NCBI GenBank assembly: GCA_018292915.2
Contig: JACVVK020000017.1
Coordinates: 2,097,501 to 2,161,500, forward strand
Direction: 5' to 3'
From: Batillaria attramentaria
Taxonomy: Eukaryota > Mollusca > Gastropoda > Batillariidae
Length of the DNA: 64,000 nucleotides
Position numbers and translations under genes: made by a program
The notes under the pieces: generated by a model
Databases searched by the model: none
Told to the model about the DNA's origin: nothing
Seen by the model: the letters and a program-made list of their open reading frames with translations, nothing else
Shown: positions 33,535 through 46,700 of the stretch, one piece after another
Layout: each line of letters begins with the position of its first letter
Position numbering within the stretch: position 1 is the stretch's first letter

Positions 33535-35616
33535 CTGTCAAAGATGACGCAAGGAATACATACAATAATAACTGCATTGATACAGGAGCTTTATCCCAAT
33601 TACTTTGGCTCTAACTGCTGTGTGATGCACGCACACACATGAATCACATGCATTCTCTCACATTACAACCATGTGGTGCGAGTGGTCAGCTGAACTACTT
33701 AGGTTTTAAATTTTGAAATAATATTGTGGGCTGAATATTTACAAAGCAGAGGGGGAGGAAACCAGAGTACCCGGAGATAACCCGGCCCTGATGGCAGGCC
33801 TGAACGAACAGTGCCACATACTTCAGGCGGCATTTTTTTTTTGCTGCAAGTCGGACTCACTCACACTAGTGGCAGGAGAAGTTACCTCACTGACCGCCCC
33901 ATATATATGATGTGCACACACACACAACTCATATTAAATAACAGTACCTGTGATGACTTTCTTTGGTACTATACTGAAACAACTTTTAGAACCTCTTGAT
34001 CCATAGCAGTTTACACTTGTAATATGTAAACAATTTAACTTTGTGATATTGCTCGTGACCTTGACCCCCCAAGGTCAAGGTTATCCAGACTGTGCACATG
34101 AAAGCTTCTAACTTTCTCCATGACCCTCACTCAAATTGTACATATGAAAACTTTTCATACCAACTTCAAATTGCAAAGTTTGGATTGCCTGGTGTTTGTG
34201 GCTGCTGAGAAACACGGAAATGATGACGTGTTTTGAGATTTGACCATGACCCTGTAACCTTGACCTTTGTGGGAGGTGATTCAAAATGATACATTTGAAA
34301 GCCCTTGTTACAAATGACTATTGTGCTAAGTTTGGTGTTTCTACTACACATAATTTCTGAGAGAAAAAAAATACTGTTAAAGTTTTGTCACAGGCAGATA
34401 GATGACAAACAGATGATGTAGGATTGTTACTGGTACATAGACTCACTTTGTTAAACTCATGAGTCAGAAATCAATTCTGCAGTATAAAGATGCAATTCCT
34501 GTTGCAGATGAAGTGTATTTTCACTGACCTGCAAAGCCTCCAATGAAGAGAGGGGAGTCCGTCTTGGTAGATGTCAAGCCACTGGTACTGACACCAAATG
34601 TGTCCGGTGAGCCATCGACACTCAGCTGTACTACGTTCTTTACAATAGCTGCCCTCACTGTGTGCCACTGGTTACCACAATAAGCGTTTGTGTCAATGTT
34701 ATCTGACTCAGCTCGGAAGGTTCCTTCCCTGTTCTTGACCGCAAACTTCACCTGGAAGACCAAACACAACGTAATAATTACAATCGTGAAAATCTTGAAG
34801 AGACTGAAAGGAACATCTCCGTATAATTTTATATGTATTTTCAGAATCGTTCTTGGCTCTTTTGACAGTGTCCACCACTGCACCACTCTTGACACCTGCA
34901 CAGTAACAGCATCTCACCAGGCTGGCACTATACCAAGGAGTCAGATCAGCAAGTGTTGCAGGCAATAGTTGAGTAGAAGAATTAAATACTTTGAATGTTT
35001 GCTCACACAGCTTGCAGATGGCAGTGTATTGCATTAAGAACTCTACTAATAATTAAGACAGACTATTGTGAGTGTACATGCAGGCGCACTTACAAGCACA
35101 ACATTCTCTGTAATGCCTTTAGTGATCATGGAATACGAATGTTTAAAGGGCCTGCTAATGCTAGCTACCATTTGTATGCTCACAGATCATTTTGAACTGT
35201 TTTCGTGGTATCTATCATCACTACACATGGATAAACCCATACGTGCCCATTTCTCAGTAATCTCCCCAGCATCGTCACCGAGACTGTACCAGTGCTGGTT
35301 TGGTTTCAACAATCCCTGTCATGCCCTTTTAGGGTTGACTGTCGGCCACTGCCTCTTTGCACTGCTCAGCAGACAGTCTATGGCATAATGACCAGGGCTT
35401 TGTTACAGTGTTTGTAGGTGCACTGCCACAAACACTCATCTTACCTTGCCCTCATGCAGCTCCAGGGTCATGCCAGTCTCGCCATCCGCACTGCTGATAG
35501 TGAGGAAGACACCGTCACGCTCACTGGTGCGGAATTCAAGCTCCACGGTCAGCGACTGGCCAACCTCAAAGGTCATACCTGCAACAGATGACAAAGATGA
35601 GCTGGTGAAAGTGTGG

Positions 35617-35667
<51 letters not shown>

Positions 35668-38600
35668 TCAGTTACTGTTTTGCTGTTGTTTTTCGTGGTT
35701 TTTTTTTTTCTTAATAATCTGCAAACTATCAGAACAAATACATGCATGTTTCCTATTACTGTGTCTACAATATCCACAAATGATGATACCTTGAAATTGT
35801 TAATTGAAATTGTTATTCAGTGCAACATGAATAGAAAAGTCACAAAGATCATAGAAATTTATATACTGTGGCGCATTACAAAAAACAAAAACTATGTTTT
35901 AAAAAGTTGGTTCATCCATTTTGAGTTCCTAGCTAGTATTATCCAATTATCCAATGTGGAAGAAAACATACTGTAAATGCCATAGGAGTCCCCCAGGAAG
36001 GCAACGCCCTGCTCAACCACTGCGTAACAGTGTTCCACTCCACTGATGATTTCTGTGTCCGTTATGTCCACTGGGCGACCACTCAGTTCCAGGTTACGAA
36101 CACACCCACGCAGACTGTGCTTCACCTGAAACAATTAAATGATTTCTCAAGATTACCTAACATCTATAAACATCCTCCTCTTTAATGCTCAGATGTAGGT
36201 CTTGCTGTGGAAGTAGTAGTGTAGTACAGAAGGGTGGTGTGTAAGAAGAGTGCTTTTGTTGAGCTGCAGTCACAAGGAATCGTATACACATGCACACATC
36301 AGAAACAAAAACAAACAACAACAACAACAACAACAAAAAACATGCAGGCATGAACATTTCTTTGTGATCATGGTGACATCCTCTTATTCATCTAATGCCA
36401 CACATAAAGGTATGTGTAGGCTGTCTAGACTAGTGTTTCCTTGCTACAAAGGTTTTCCTTGGTCAGAACTGTTACCTGATACCCTCATACAGTGAGCACA
36501 CCAGCAGCATCTAGATACTGATGACCCATTCGCACGAAACAGTGAGCACACCAGCAGCATCTAGATACTGATGACCCATTCGCACGAAACAGTGAGCACA
36601 CCAGCAGCATCTAGATACTGATGACCCATTCGCACGAAACAGTGAGCACACCAGCAGCATCTAGATACTGATGACCCATTCGCACGAAACAGTGAGCACA
36701 CCAGCAGCATCTAGATACTGATGACCCATTCGCACGAAACAGTGAGCACACCAGCAGCATCTAGATACTGATGACCCATTCGCACGAAACAGTGAGCACA
36801 CCAGCAGCATCTAGATACTGATGACCCATTCGCACGAAACAGTGAGCACACCAGCAGCATCTAGATACTGATGACCCATTCGCACGAAACAGTGAGCACA
36901 CCAGCAGCATCTAGATACTGATGACCCATTCGCACGAAACAGTGAGCAAGTCATGATGTGGCATTCCATCCAACACATATTAACAGTGCTGGGCGTTTGT
37001 CCGTGCTGCCAGTACCACTACCAACTTCAACTGTCCGCTGGAGTACAAATTGTAGGAGTATGAATGTCTTTTTTTATGCCAAATAAAAGAACATTTTCTT
37101 CTCCTTCTCAATATAATAATAATACAGTCAAACCTGTGTAAGGCGGTCACTCAAGGGACTGGGCCAAACTGACCGCCTTAGACAGGTGGCTGGGTTTATC
37201 CAGGGTGGCATGTCAACAGCTAGCATGTCAGGGGATCCTCTGGGGTGACCGGGTTATACAGTGGCATGGCTTATACAGGTGACCGCCTTGGCAGGTTCGA
37301 CTGTAATAATAATAATGAGCATTGTATAGGCGCTTTACCCAATGTCATAAATCGGCTCAAACCGCCGCAAACTGAACCCAACATGCACGTGAATCACACG
37401 CATTCTCTCACACACTGGACATAAACAAATTACAATCACGTGGTGCGAAGGGTCAGCTCAGCTATTCAAATTTCGGAATTTAGAATTGCATTTATTTTTC
37501 AATTTGGTGGGCTGAACATTTCCAAAGCAGAGAGGGAGGAAGCCGGAGTACCCAGAGAGAACTCCCGACGATCGGCCCGAATGAACGGTGCCACATACGA
37601 GAAGGAAAAATTCTTTGCATGCATATACAAGAAGGAAAAATTCTATGCATGCATATCTCATTATTGATAAAAGTCAAATTATCCACCATATTGTGAGCAC
37701 AGGTCACAGACAACATGTATCTTCATGCAACATTGTTTTTTTGGGTTTTTTTGATGGACTAACCACATCAATCTTAATGTCTTCCTTCTTGGGCAGACTT
37801 CCAATGTACAGCGGCAGGTCGATGTCCAAACGAGCCTCTATCTTGTCCGAGTCGATCAGCTGCCCGTCCACCTCCAGTCTCAGTTTAGTTTTGTCTTTGA
37901 CCACCTGACTCTGTAAAAGGAGATTCACTTAGTTTGGAGCAGCCAACTTGTTGAGAAATTTCCGACATGGGACTAGAGTACACTGTAAAGAAAGCAAACC
38001 AACGGAGGCAGGACCCCCCCCCCCCCCCCTCCACCCCCCAAGATAAAGCACACACACACACGCACACGCACTCACACACACACGCGCGCGCACCTCCCAT
38101 ATTAATGCTGATGAAGAGGTAAAAAAATCCAAGCCATATACTTATTCTCAAAAACTTTGAAGACTTTTTTCATTTCATAATAGTGACAATGAAAACACCA
38201 GTCTTTTTCATTCTTAACATCAGGAAGTACGCCCCCTCACACCAATATTTTTCTCACACATACAATCCGACTTCAACGAGATGCTGCATGCATGACATAC
38301 TACACATGTGCACACTGAGAAACCTCAGATCTTACTGAGTGCCACTGTCCATCAGCAAGGTTACTGGTTGACACAATCCTCTTCTCCTGTCCCTTGAACG
38401 TGTAGACCACCTCCATTAAACCTCCTCTCAATTGTACAGCAAAGTAGATGGACTGGTCAGCATTGGTCAGAAGGCCAAACAGGCCATCATTGTAAAATGT
38501 GCGAAACTCGAAAGATATGTTGAAACTGTGTGGAGAAAGAGGAAAAATCAGTGCTTTGAAATGTAACCAGAACATGGAAGAGAAATGCTGAAACTGCAGT

Positions 38601-40152
38601 GATTACACTAGACTTTGAAAAATGCATAAAAACAGTACCAGACCAAGCAGTACTAAATTCTCCTGCCAATATGATAAGCAAATAAATGTGTTTTGCTTTT
38701 TTTTTTTTTTTTTGGGGGGGGGGGGGGGGTTGCTGCTCCCACCGGTGCAGCAACCCAAATTTCCCCACAAGTGGATAATAAAAAGTATAAGCAAATTACT
38801 TTTTGCGGACATCACTCCTCTTGATCTTGCTGAGCTGAGCAAAACTGGAGTCGCTATTTCCCAACGTCTTAGCGTTCGACTCCCTCCCAGCATCCATCAA
38901 GCGGAATGGAGAACACGTGGAGGTCTGCGGAAGTCCGCTGCTTGTCGTTGGTGATGGTGGTCTGGCTGTTGTTCTCACAGCAGTAGTGGTAGTCGCTGCG
39001 GGCAGGTTCCCGTTCCCGTTCTTGCAGTGAGGGGCTGCTTCCCCGTTGCCTGAAGTAACGCTTTCCCTGCACCGCCCTATGTCTGCGTGAGTGTACTGTT
39101 TGGCTCGGCTGAGGTCTATCAACCTGTGCCAAACACAGCAGAAGAATAGTAAGGTATTGTCATGGCAGCACTGCTCTCCTGGCCAGCATACAGTTGGGTT
39201 TTTTTTTTTTTTTTTTTTGGGGGGGGGGGGGGGTTGCAACAAACAGAACACAGTTGTGAAGTACCCCCCCCCAAAAAAAACAAACAACAACAAAAAAAAC
39301 AAACAAACAAAAAAACCAACAAAGAAACAAAACAAACAAACAAACCACAAAAAAACAACAAAAACAAAACACAAAAACAAAGAACAAAAACAAACAAAAA
39401 CAACACAAAAAAACAAGTGGAACAAAACACCACCTCCAGCCACCTACAAAAACAACCTAACACAACTAAAACAACTTGAAACAGACACCCTCCCCCCTCC
39501 TCCCCCCCCCCCCCCAAAAAAAAAAAAAAAAAAAAGCAAACAAAAAAATCAAAGACAAAAACCAACAACACACAACTGTGGTACTAACCAACACTAAACA
39601 ACACACACAACTGTGATGCTAGGAGCTGCTATTTGACTTACTCTCCATTTGCAATGATGTCGCTGATACAGCCGTCAAGCGACTGACCGGATGCGGCCAT
39701 GTCGTTGATTTGAATGGGTGCACCACCAAAGTACAAGTTACTGTTGGTACCCATTGTGATCTCGTTCACGCCACTTGGTAGCTGCGCTGATGCCACCTGA
39801 ACATCATCCACAAGCATCTGTATCCTGAATTAAAAAGGGCAGAAGAAAAACAAACGTAATTGCATAAACTGGTGATGGTCAGCCAGTTTTGTATCAAGGG
39901 CAAGCATGCGGTTTGCAACTGGAGCAAGCTAAGAACATTGTGAGGATCCTCAGTACCCCTGAAGTACTATGTTATTCTCATGTTACTTCAACATTTCTGT
40001 AACTTTCTCTACAGCACTGAGCCAGCACCACTGCTGTGAATGCACAGCATGATGCCAACAAGAAGCGTGCACGCGCACACACACACACACACACACACGT
40101 GTGAGCGTCAGCGCCAGTGGTGTTCAGTTAGGGTATCATACAAGCGAGAGGA

Positions 40153-40222
<70 letters not shown>

Positions 40223-42711
40223 CACCGCGTACCATTACAGATTTCTTCCAGTGTTTGTATCCTTTTGTATACTTTGTATTGCGTTTTCAAGTAACAATGA
40301 TATTTAGTAATAGTAACTTCACGGTACATGTACGTAAAATTATCTGCTTTGTGACGGGCCGATGGCCTAAACAATAAAGAACTGAATTAAATACACACAC
40401 ACACACTAACGAGCAAGCACACCAGTGGCAAGTAGTGACAGGAATCCCACCTACCTTCTGCCATTCTTGAGCAAAGCAACATAGTGCACAGCCCCATCAT
40501 TGTAAGTGTTTGGCGACTGCAACACTGTTGGTGGGGAGTTGGCTGACAGTCTGGCCTCTAACTTGCCCCCAGTTAGTGCGATGGAGTAGTAAAACTGTAC
40601 GGCAAAATATCAAGCAGATAAATAATACAAACAATGGGGGGGATGTATCAGAAGGGTGGTAGGGGGTGGGGATGGGATTGAATATGTGGCTGAACACTGA
40701 ACTCAACGATGAAAGGTCACAGGTTCTAAATCCAAACACAGAAGCAGAATTATAGGGATCATTTTCACAGCACTCACATTTTCTTAACCCTTTCACAACT
40801 TTTGTCGCTGGCTGCCACCTGCCAGTAAACAACTGCCGTCACTGACTGACACCCCGTAGCAGACGACCGATGGTGCTGATTGGCAACATGAGGCAGTGAA
40901 GTTACCGAACTTGAGAAACTTTTAATACCTTCTGACAGGAGGCCTTGAAGGATGGTAAAGATCCCTACACCATGAGGGAAGCCTCATCAGCATTTTGCGC
41001 TCCAAAAACGTTTGAATGAGATTGGTCCAGGAGTGTCTGAGCTATAGCTTTTTAAAGTTAGGTACTGCAGGACTGACGCACACTGCCTGGGATAGCCAGT
41101 TTAGGGAGGAATGCTCCTACTGCACGCTGAGTGTCAAGCACTTAATGATGGAAGCATAAGCAGTTGTGAAAGGGTTATATCACTCTTTGTATTGTACTGA
41201 AGGCATAAAACATCAGAACACCCATCCATCCTCTCTGAACAGAAGTATACATGTAGTTCACTATGCATGATGTAAACACCCACCCACCCTCAAAGGGTCG
41301 TCTAAAGTGGTCCACTATGCACAAAGGTAAAAATCCACCCCTCCTAATCTAATCGCTTCACAAAAAAATTCATGATTGTGAAAATTCCCACCCACCTTCT
41401 GCGCCAAAATGAATGCATGTTTGTAATATTCCACCCACCCTCTCTTGAAAATGGTTCACCAAATTTGGTGCATGACTGTGAGAATCCATCCACCGTCTTC
41501 TAAATGCTTCACCAAAACTGATCCGCAATGCGCATAATTATGTACATACATCTGTTGTGACGTCTCTTGCCAGCAAAAGCAAGGCGTCTTCATCCTTGGT
41601 GAAGAAGGAGAGGGAAATGTCCTGTCCCAAGGTCACTCCATCAAACATCACTGAGCCATCGCCATAGAAGCCGACCTGGTGTGTACTCTGAAATTCACAA
41701 CAGCTACATTATATGTTGCACTATGCCAGCCATGGTAAAAATGCTTAATCGCTTTTAAATCCCTGGTGTGGAGACCCTGTTTCTTTTTTTTTCTTTTTTT
41801 TTTTTACTACTTTATTGTCCCTTACGGGAAAATCGGGCTGCTTCCCCCAGGGGAAGCGTGTCGCCGCGGTGAAGCGCCACCCAATACCTATCCTTTTTTT
41901 AATTTTTATTTTTTTATAATTTTGATGGGGGAGGAAAGCCGGATTACCCGGAGAGAAACCCCCGATGAGCAGCCCGGCAGCCAGGAAAAACCGGTATCAC
42001 GTATCACAAGCTCGACCTGGGATCGAACCCACGCTTCATCGCCATGACATTGGTCACGGCCGTTCAGTAGCACAGCGGCTAAATCCGACGCGCTACCTAC
42101 TAGACCACCGCTCACTCCAGATAACAATGTACATGTAACTGCAAACAATTTAAAATCTGACAAAAGTGTCTGTGCTAAGCTTGTGCGTGCACACACACAC
42201 ATGCAGGTATGAAGCAGGTTATCTCCGATTAAAAAAAAAAAAAAATGGTACAGCTTTGACTTTCATGTGCTGGCCTCATGACCCCCTTGTATTTTGACGT
42301 ACAGTACTATGATATCAGACTAGTTTTCATACACATAAGTATACTGACACTTCAAAGCACAAATTACGTACAGTGACTTTGCAGCCCGGCGTGACCCCAA
42401 CAAGTACACCAGAAGACAGCTCAACAGGAGTGCTGGTGAATACGCCAAACCCGATGTTGCGCATGCAGCCCAGAAAGTTGCGGTGCTCTTTCACTGATCT
42501 AGAACATTATCAGGGGTACACAGCCTTATTAAACAAAACCAAACAAACAACAACAAAAAACAAAACAAAAAAACCCCAAAAACCCAAGACACCAACATGA
42601 AAGACTTGAGTATGTTCAATTCCCCCAACATGAAAAAACAAACAAAACAACAACAATAAGAAGAAGAAGAAGATGGTCACCAGCCCAATATGTTGTTTCC
42701 ATCCAGTGACT

Positions 42712-42746
<35 letters not shown>

Positions 42747-43663
42747 CATGCCCGAGTACATGCCTGAGTTCCCCAAGGAACGCCAGCTTGATGTCAATCA
42801 AATATGATATTGGCAAAATGAAGCTCATACTGCACGCACGTCCCATTACGTTACATCGGAGATGTTTAGCAGAGATGAAACAATGATGTCAAGTATGTTG
42901 AGTATGTAAGTACATGTGACCTTTTTTGTGCCTCTTTGCATAGGCAAAACATCCAAAAATGGAGTGATTTAGATGAATTTCACGCCTGAAAACACCAGAC
43001 TATGAACTTTTCTCAAAAGCGCGAAAACTCCCAAATCGCTTATGCAATCACAACTTGCTCAGGTACTCTATTAAAAGATCTTGATATATTTGAGGACCCC
43101 AAGTTTGAAGCCATTTGGCCGAGTACTTGCAGAAATACAGGCCTGGAGACACGTACACACACATACACACAGATGCAATCACTTCCAGCTGAGAATGCAT
43201 CCTGGTGCACCATACCTGTCTGTGTCGATGACGTATGTTTTTTTTTTAACGTCATTGTCAGAGTTAGACTTGCGCCACAGTCTTTGCTTAGAATAGCAGT
43301 GACAAGTGTTTTTATCACAAACACTTGCCTTTGAACGTGGAAAATTTAGCCCGTCTCATAATGTCGTTTCCATTACTATGGAAACAACACAACAACAAAA
43401 ACAGCCAAAGAAAACAAGCTCCAAATTGTAAAAACAACAACTAAAAACCTCAATGCACACCACCAGCTCTCACCTGGACCCCCCCCCCCCCCTCATCACC
43501 CCCATCCACACACACACACAAACCAACAACAAAGAAAGAAATGGAAAAATAAACAAAAGACCGATTCTTCTTCTTCTGTGTTCCAGTGGTTAAAAATAAA
43601 TGATTAAAATAAATGAATAAATGTAACAAGACGACAAAAATCAAACATTAATTGGGCATTTGC

Positions 43664-43723
<60 letters not shown>

Positions 43724-46700
43724 AGTACAAACACGTGCAGGAAATAAAGAACTACTGTTCAAAACACCAGCACCACGTTTCACGTTACTGGACTCACTTC
43801 TGTGGGAACTTGTCCAGTGGAAAGTTGTCAGGCAGGCCACCAATGTACATGTTCTGGCCGATGATTTCCAGGCCTTTGTTGGGCCCAGGAGCATTAATGC
43901 TGACTGTCTCTGCCTGTTGAGTCTCCACGAAGGTCGTCAGCTGCGCTGTATCACGTGGAATTAGACTCTGTACTTGTGTGATAGTTAACAATTAGGTGAC
44001 ACTTCTTAACCCTGGTCTTACTGGATTAGTTTGTCTTACGCTGGAAAAGCCATAGAGGTAGTGTGGGATATTCTGGGCTCAGCAGCATCAGGGTTCAACA
44101 TGTGATTTCAATGTTTACTAGGTCTGATTCAGTCTCCAGCTCTTTGTTTTCGAACAGTTTCACTTGTGAGTGGGCCTTTATGCCCAAAGATGACTTTTAT
44201 ACAGATCTTTATGCGATACAATGCTGTTCATACTTTGTGTGAGCAGCAGAAAATGTAAATTCTCCTACTGAATAACTGGCCATGTATTCAAACCTTTTGC
44301 TCAGTCTGTGTTAGCCACGTCAAGTGCACCCTTGTGTCAGCTCAGCACCAGCATCTGCGATACTGTTACTGTGCAAATGATACGCTTGACAACGTCTGAA
44401 CAGCTCAAAACAATCAGTGAGCATATAAATCTTAAAGATTGGGCCTATTACTTATTTTGGTCTTCATGTTCAAGTGGTCACTTATTATTATAGCTTACCC
44501 AGAGAGGGCCCCCTGTGAACCAGATGCACAGTGTAACAGTCTCAAAGATGCAGGCGATGGGGAGACTTCTGACAGAAGGGGTGGAGCGCCCATGGACTTT
44601 TCCAAGCACTGAGATGCAATCTTGAACTGAACTGAACACTGCAGGCTCACTCACCTCTTAATGCCTTTCTTTCAAGATTAATAGTCGTCCACTTGTTTGT
44701 GTTGTACGTAAAGGTGGTCTCTCCTCGCGCAAGACTGGTTCCTCCTAAGTAATATTCTACCAAGATTTTCCCTCCAACCAGATCGATGGACACAAAATCT
44801 TGAACCTGAAACACAGGTTATCACATGTTTAGACTGGTGTTCTGCTGTTCTGTGTATGTGTTATTAAGGTCTTCAGTTTACATGGGTTTGGCAGCCTGGA
44901 GGACTCACAGCTCACAGCAGACTTTGCACAAAGATCCCAAGTCACTATCTGAGAGACTGAGAAGTATAGTAGTCCACAGAAGTTTATGAGGGGAAACAAT
45001 CAGAGCCACGCAGCTGATAAGATTAAGATTTAAAAAAAAGTTATACTGAAGGTGATGTGTACTACCGATAAATGCATATCTTGCCTGTTCATTTCCAGCG
45101 AAGAAAAGCCGTGAATTCTCCCAGAATGTTTTGAATTCAAGTGTAATGTAAAACTTTTCTGCATTGTAGTTGAAATGGGTGATGGGCACAGTGGCATAGC
45201 CATAACCATTGAAACTCTTGACAGTTGAACTGGGCACCTGCTGCGGCCTGCAACATAAAAGCAGGTTTGCACATACAGCAATGAAAGTATGCACATCGTG
45301 AAGACAATTCCAGTATAAAACACCTATAGTTTTCATTTCATTTTTGACGCGATTGGCGGAGAGCCGTGGGGTAGCCCTTGATGTACCTCCAAGGGAAAGG
45401 TCGTTGATATTTTGGTAAACAAAAGGTGATACCCATGTAAACAATGCCCGAGTCCCTATCTAAAGCATACCAGGCTTAAAAAATTCCACTGCCTTTGACA
45501 TTGCGGTAAACCAGCCAATCAAGTGCGGTCCGATCAGTGCTTGACTTTCGTCTACTGTTTCCTTGCTGGGAAGCCGTGAAATCGTTTCAGATATAGCTCG
45601 CGATCAGCCGAAGATTACATGCAAACGGTACATAACTGATTTGAAATCATTTTATGACTATCAACATGCGCCTACACAGACCAATTTTTTGCCGATTTGT
45701 GGACACAGACCTCGCAAATCTAACAAAAGATTCGCCAAAGGGCAAGTTGTCTGCTACTGAGATCATTTCTGCAGCGGCAGGTAGCTGTGTCAGCATAGCA
45801 ATACCGGTAGAACTCTGGAGCAAGCAACTGATAAGAGAACGCATAGAAATGGCGCAGAGATTTGCAGATGAACATGACAAACTGCCCAGACAACGCATTT
45901 CACATACATACCTATACCAAAGAAGCCAAGGGAAAATTTCAAGCGGGAAGCGGCCATTCTGCGATTTCACATGAAGCGACGTTTGCACCAAACCGTTTTG
46001 TAGCTGTGCACCAAAGCTGAACCTTGGTTTTACAACTCAGCTTTACGCAAAAACTTGGCTTTAAGAACTAAGGTTAATCATTTAGATAGGTTTAACCTTT
46101 AGAGCAGTTTCGTACGTGCCAAACGCACAATCCGGCCTCAGGTCTGCTTCGTGCAAATGGCGCCTCATAGATTTACTTCTGTAAACAAAGCTTGCAAGGA
46201 GAAGCTATTAACTGTTTCCGAAATATTGGTTAAACTTCAGTTTTCAGAGATGGAAATGAAAACAAAACTTAAAGGCTGGTTTTCGGGGGTAGGGCCGTAG
46301 GTGTAGTTTCAGGGAGGTGACAGAGAAGAAGTTGTAGCCCATGGCCTTCCTCAAACTACACCTACGGCCCTACCTACTATGAAATTTTGCATTTTCAGAC
46401 ACCCCCACACACAAAGACACGCACTGGCAGACACCAAGACACGCACCGGCAGACACCTAGACACGCACTGGCAGACACAAAGACATGCTCTTGCAGACAC
46501 ACAGACACGCTGGCAGGCACAGAACACACTATTTGTGGAAGCCAAATTTTGAGTGGTGTGAAGCCCTACTGACTTTAACAATGAAATTAAAGTTGGCAGC
46601 AAACTTTGTTTTTTTTATTTTTATTGCGTGACGAGATCTGAACACTGTGAAACTGCTCTTTTTGTTGTGTGACGATTTCTCATCACTGTGAAACTGCTCT

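Noticed and set aside
35446..35976. 176-codon plus-strand frame
   Set aside because: Antisense to laminin exon 25, then runs through (GT)n and intron sequence. No family resemblance.
36490..36948. Regular 50-bp array considered as a CRISPR-like array
   Set aside because: Whole units are identical with no variable spacers, in an animal intron. It is a minisatellite.
45065..45247. LG2 exon ending at the GT donor (45065)
   Set aside because: Would need the unusual acceptor TTCAAG and lengthens a loop that is constant in LG domains. The GC donor at 45084 fits both phase and length. Kept as an alternative.
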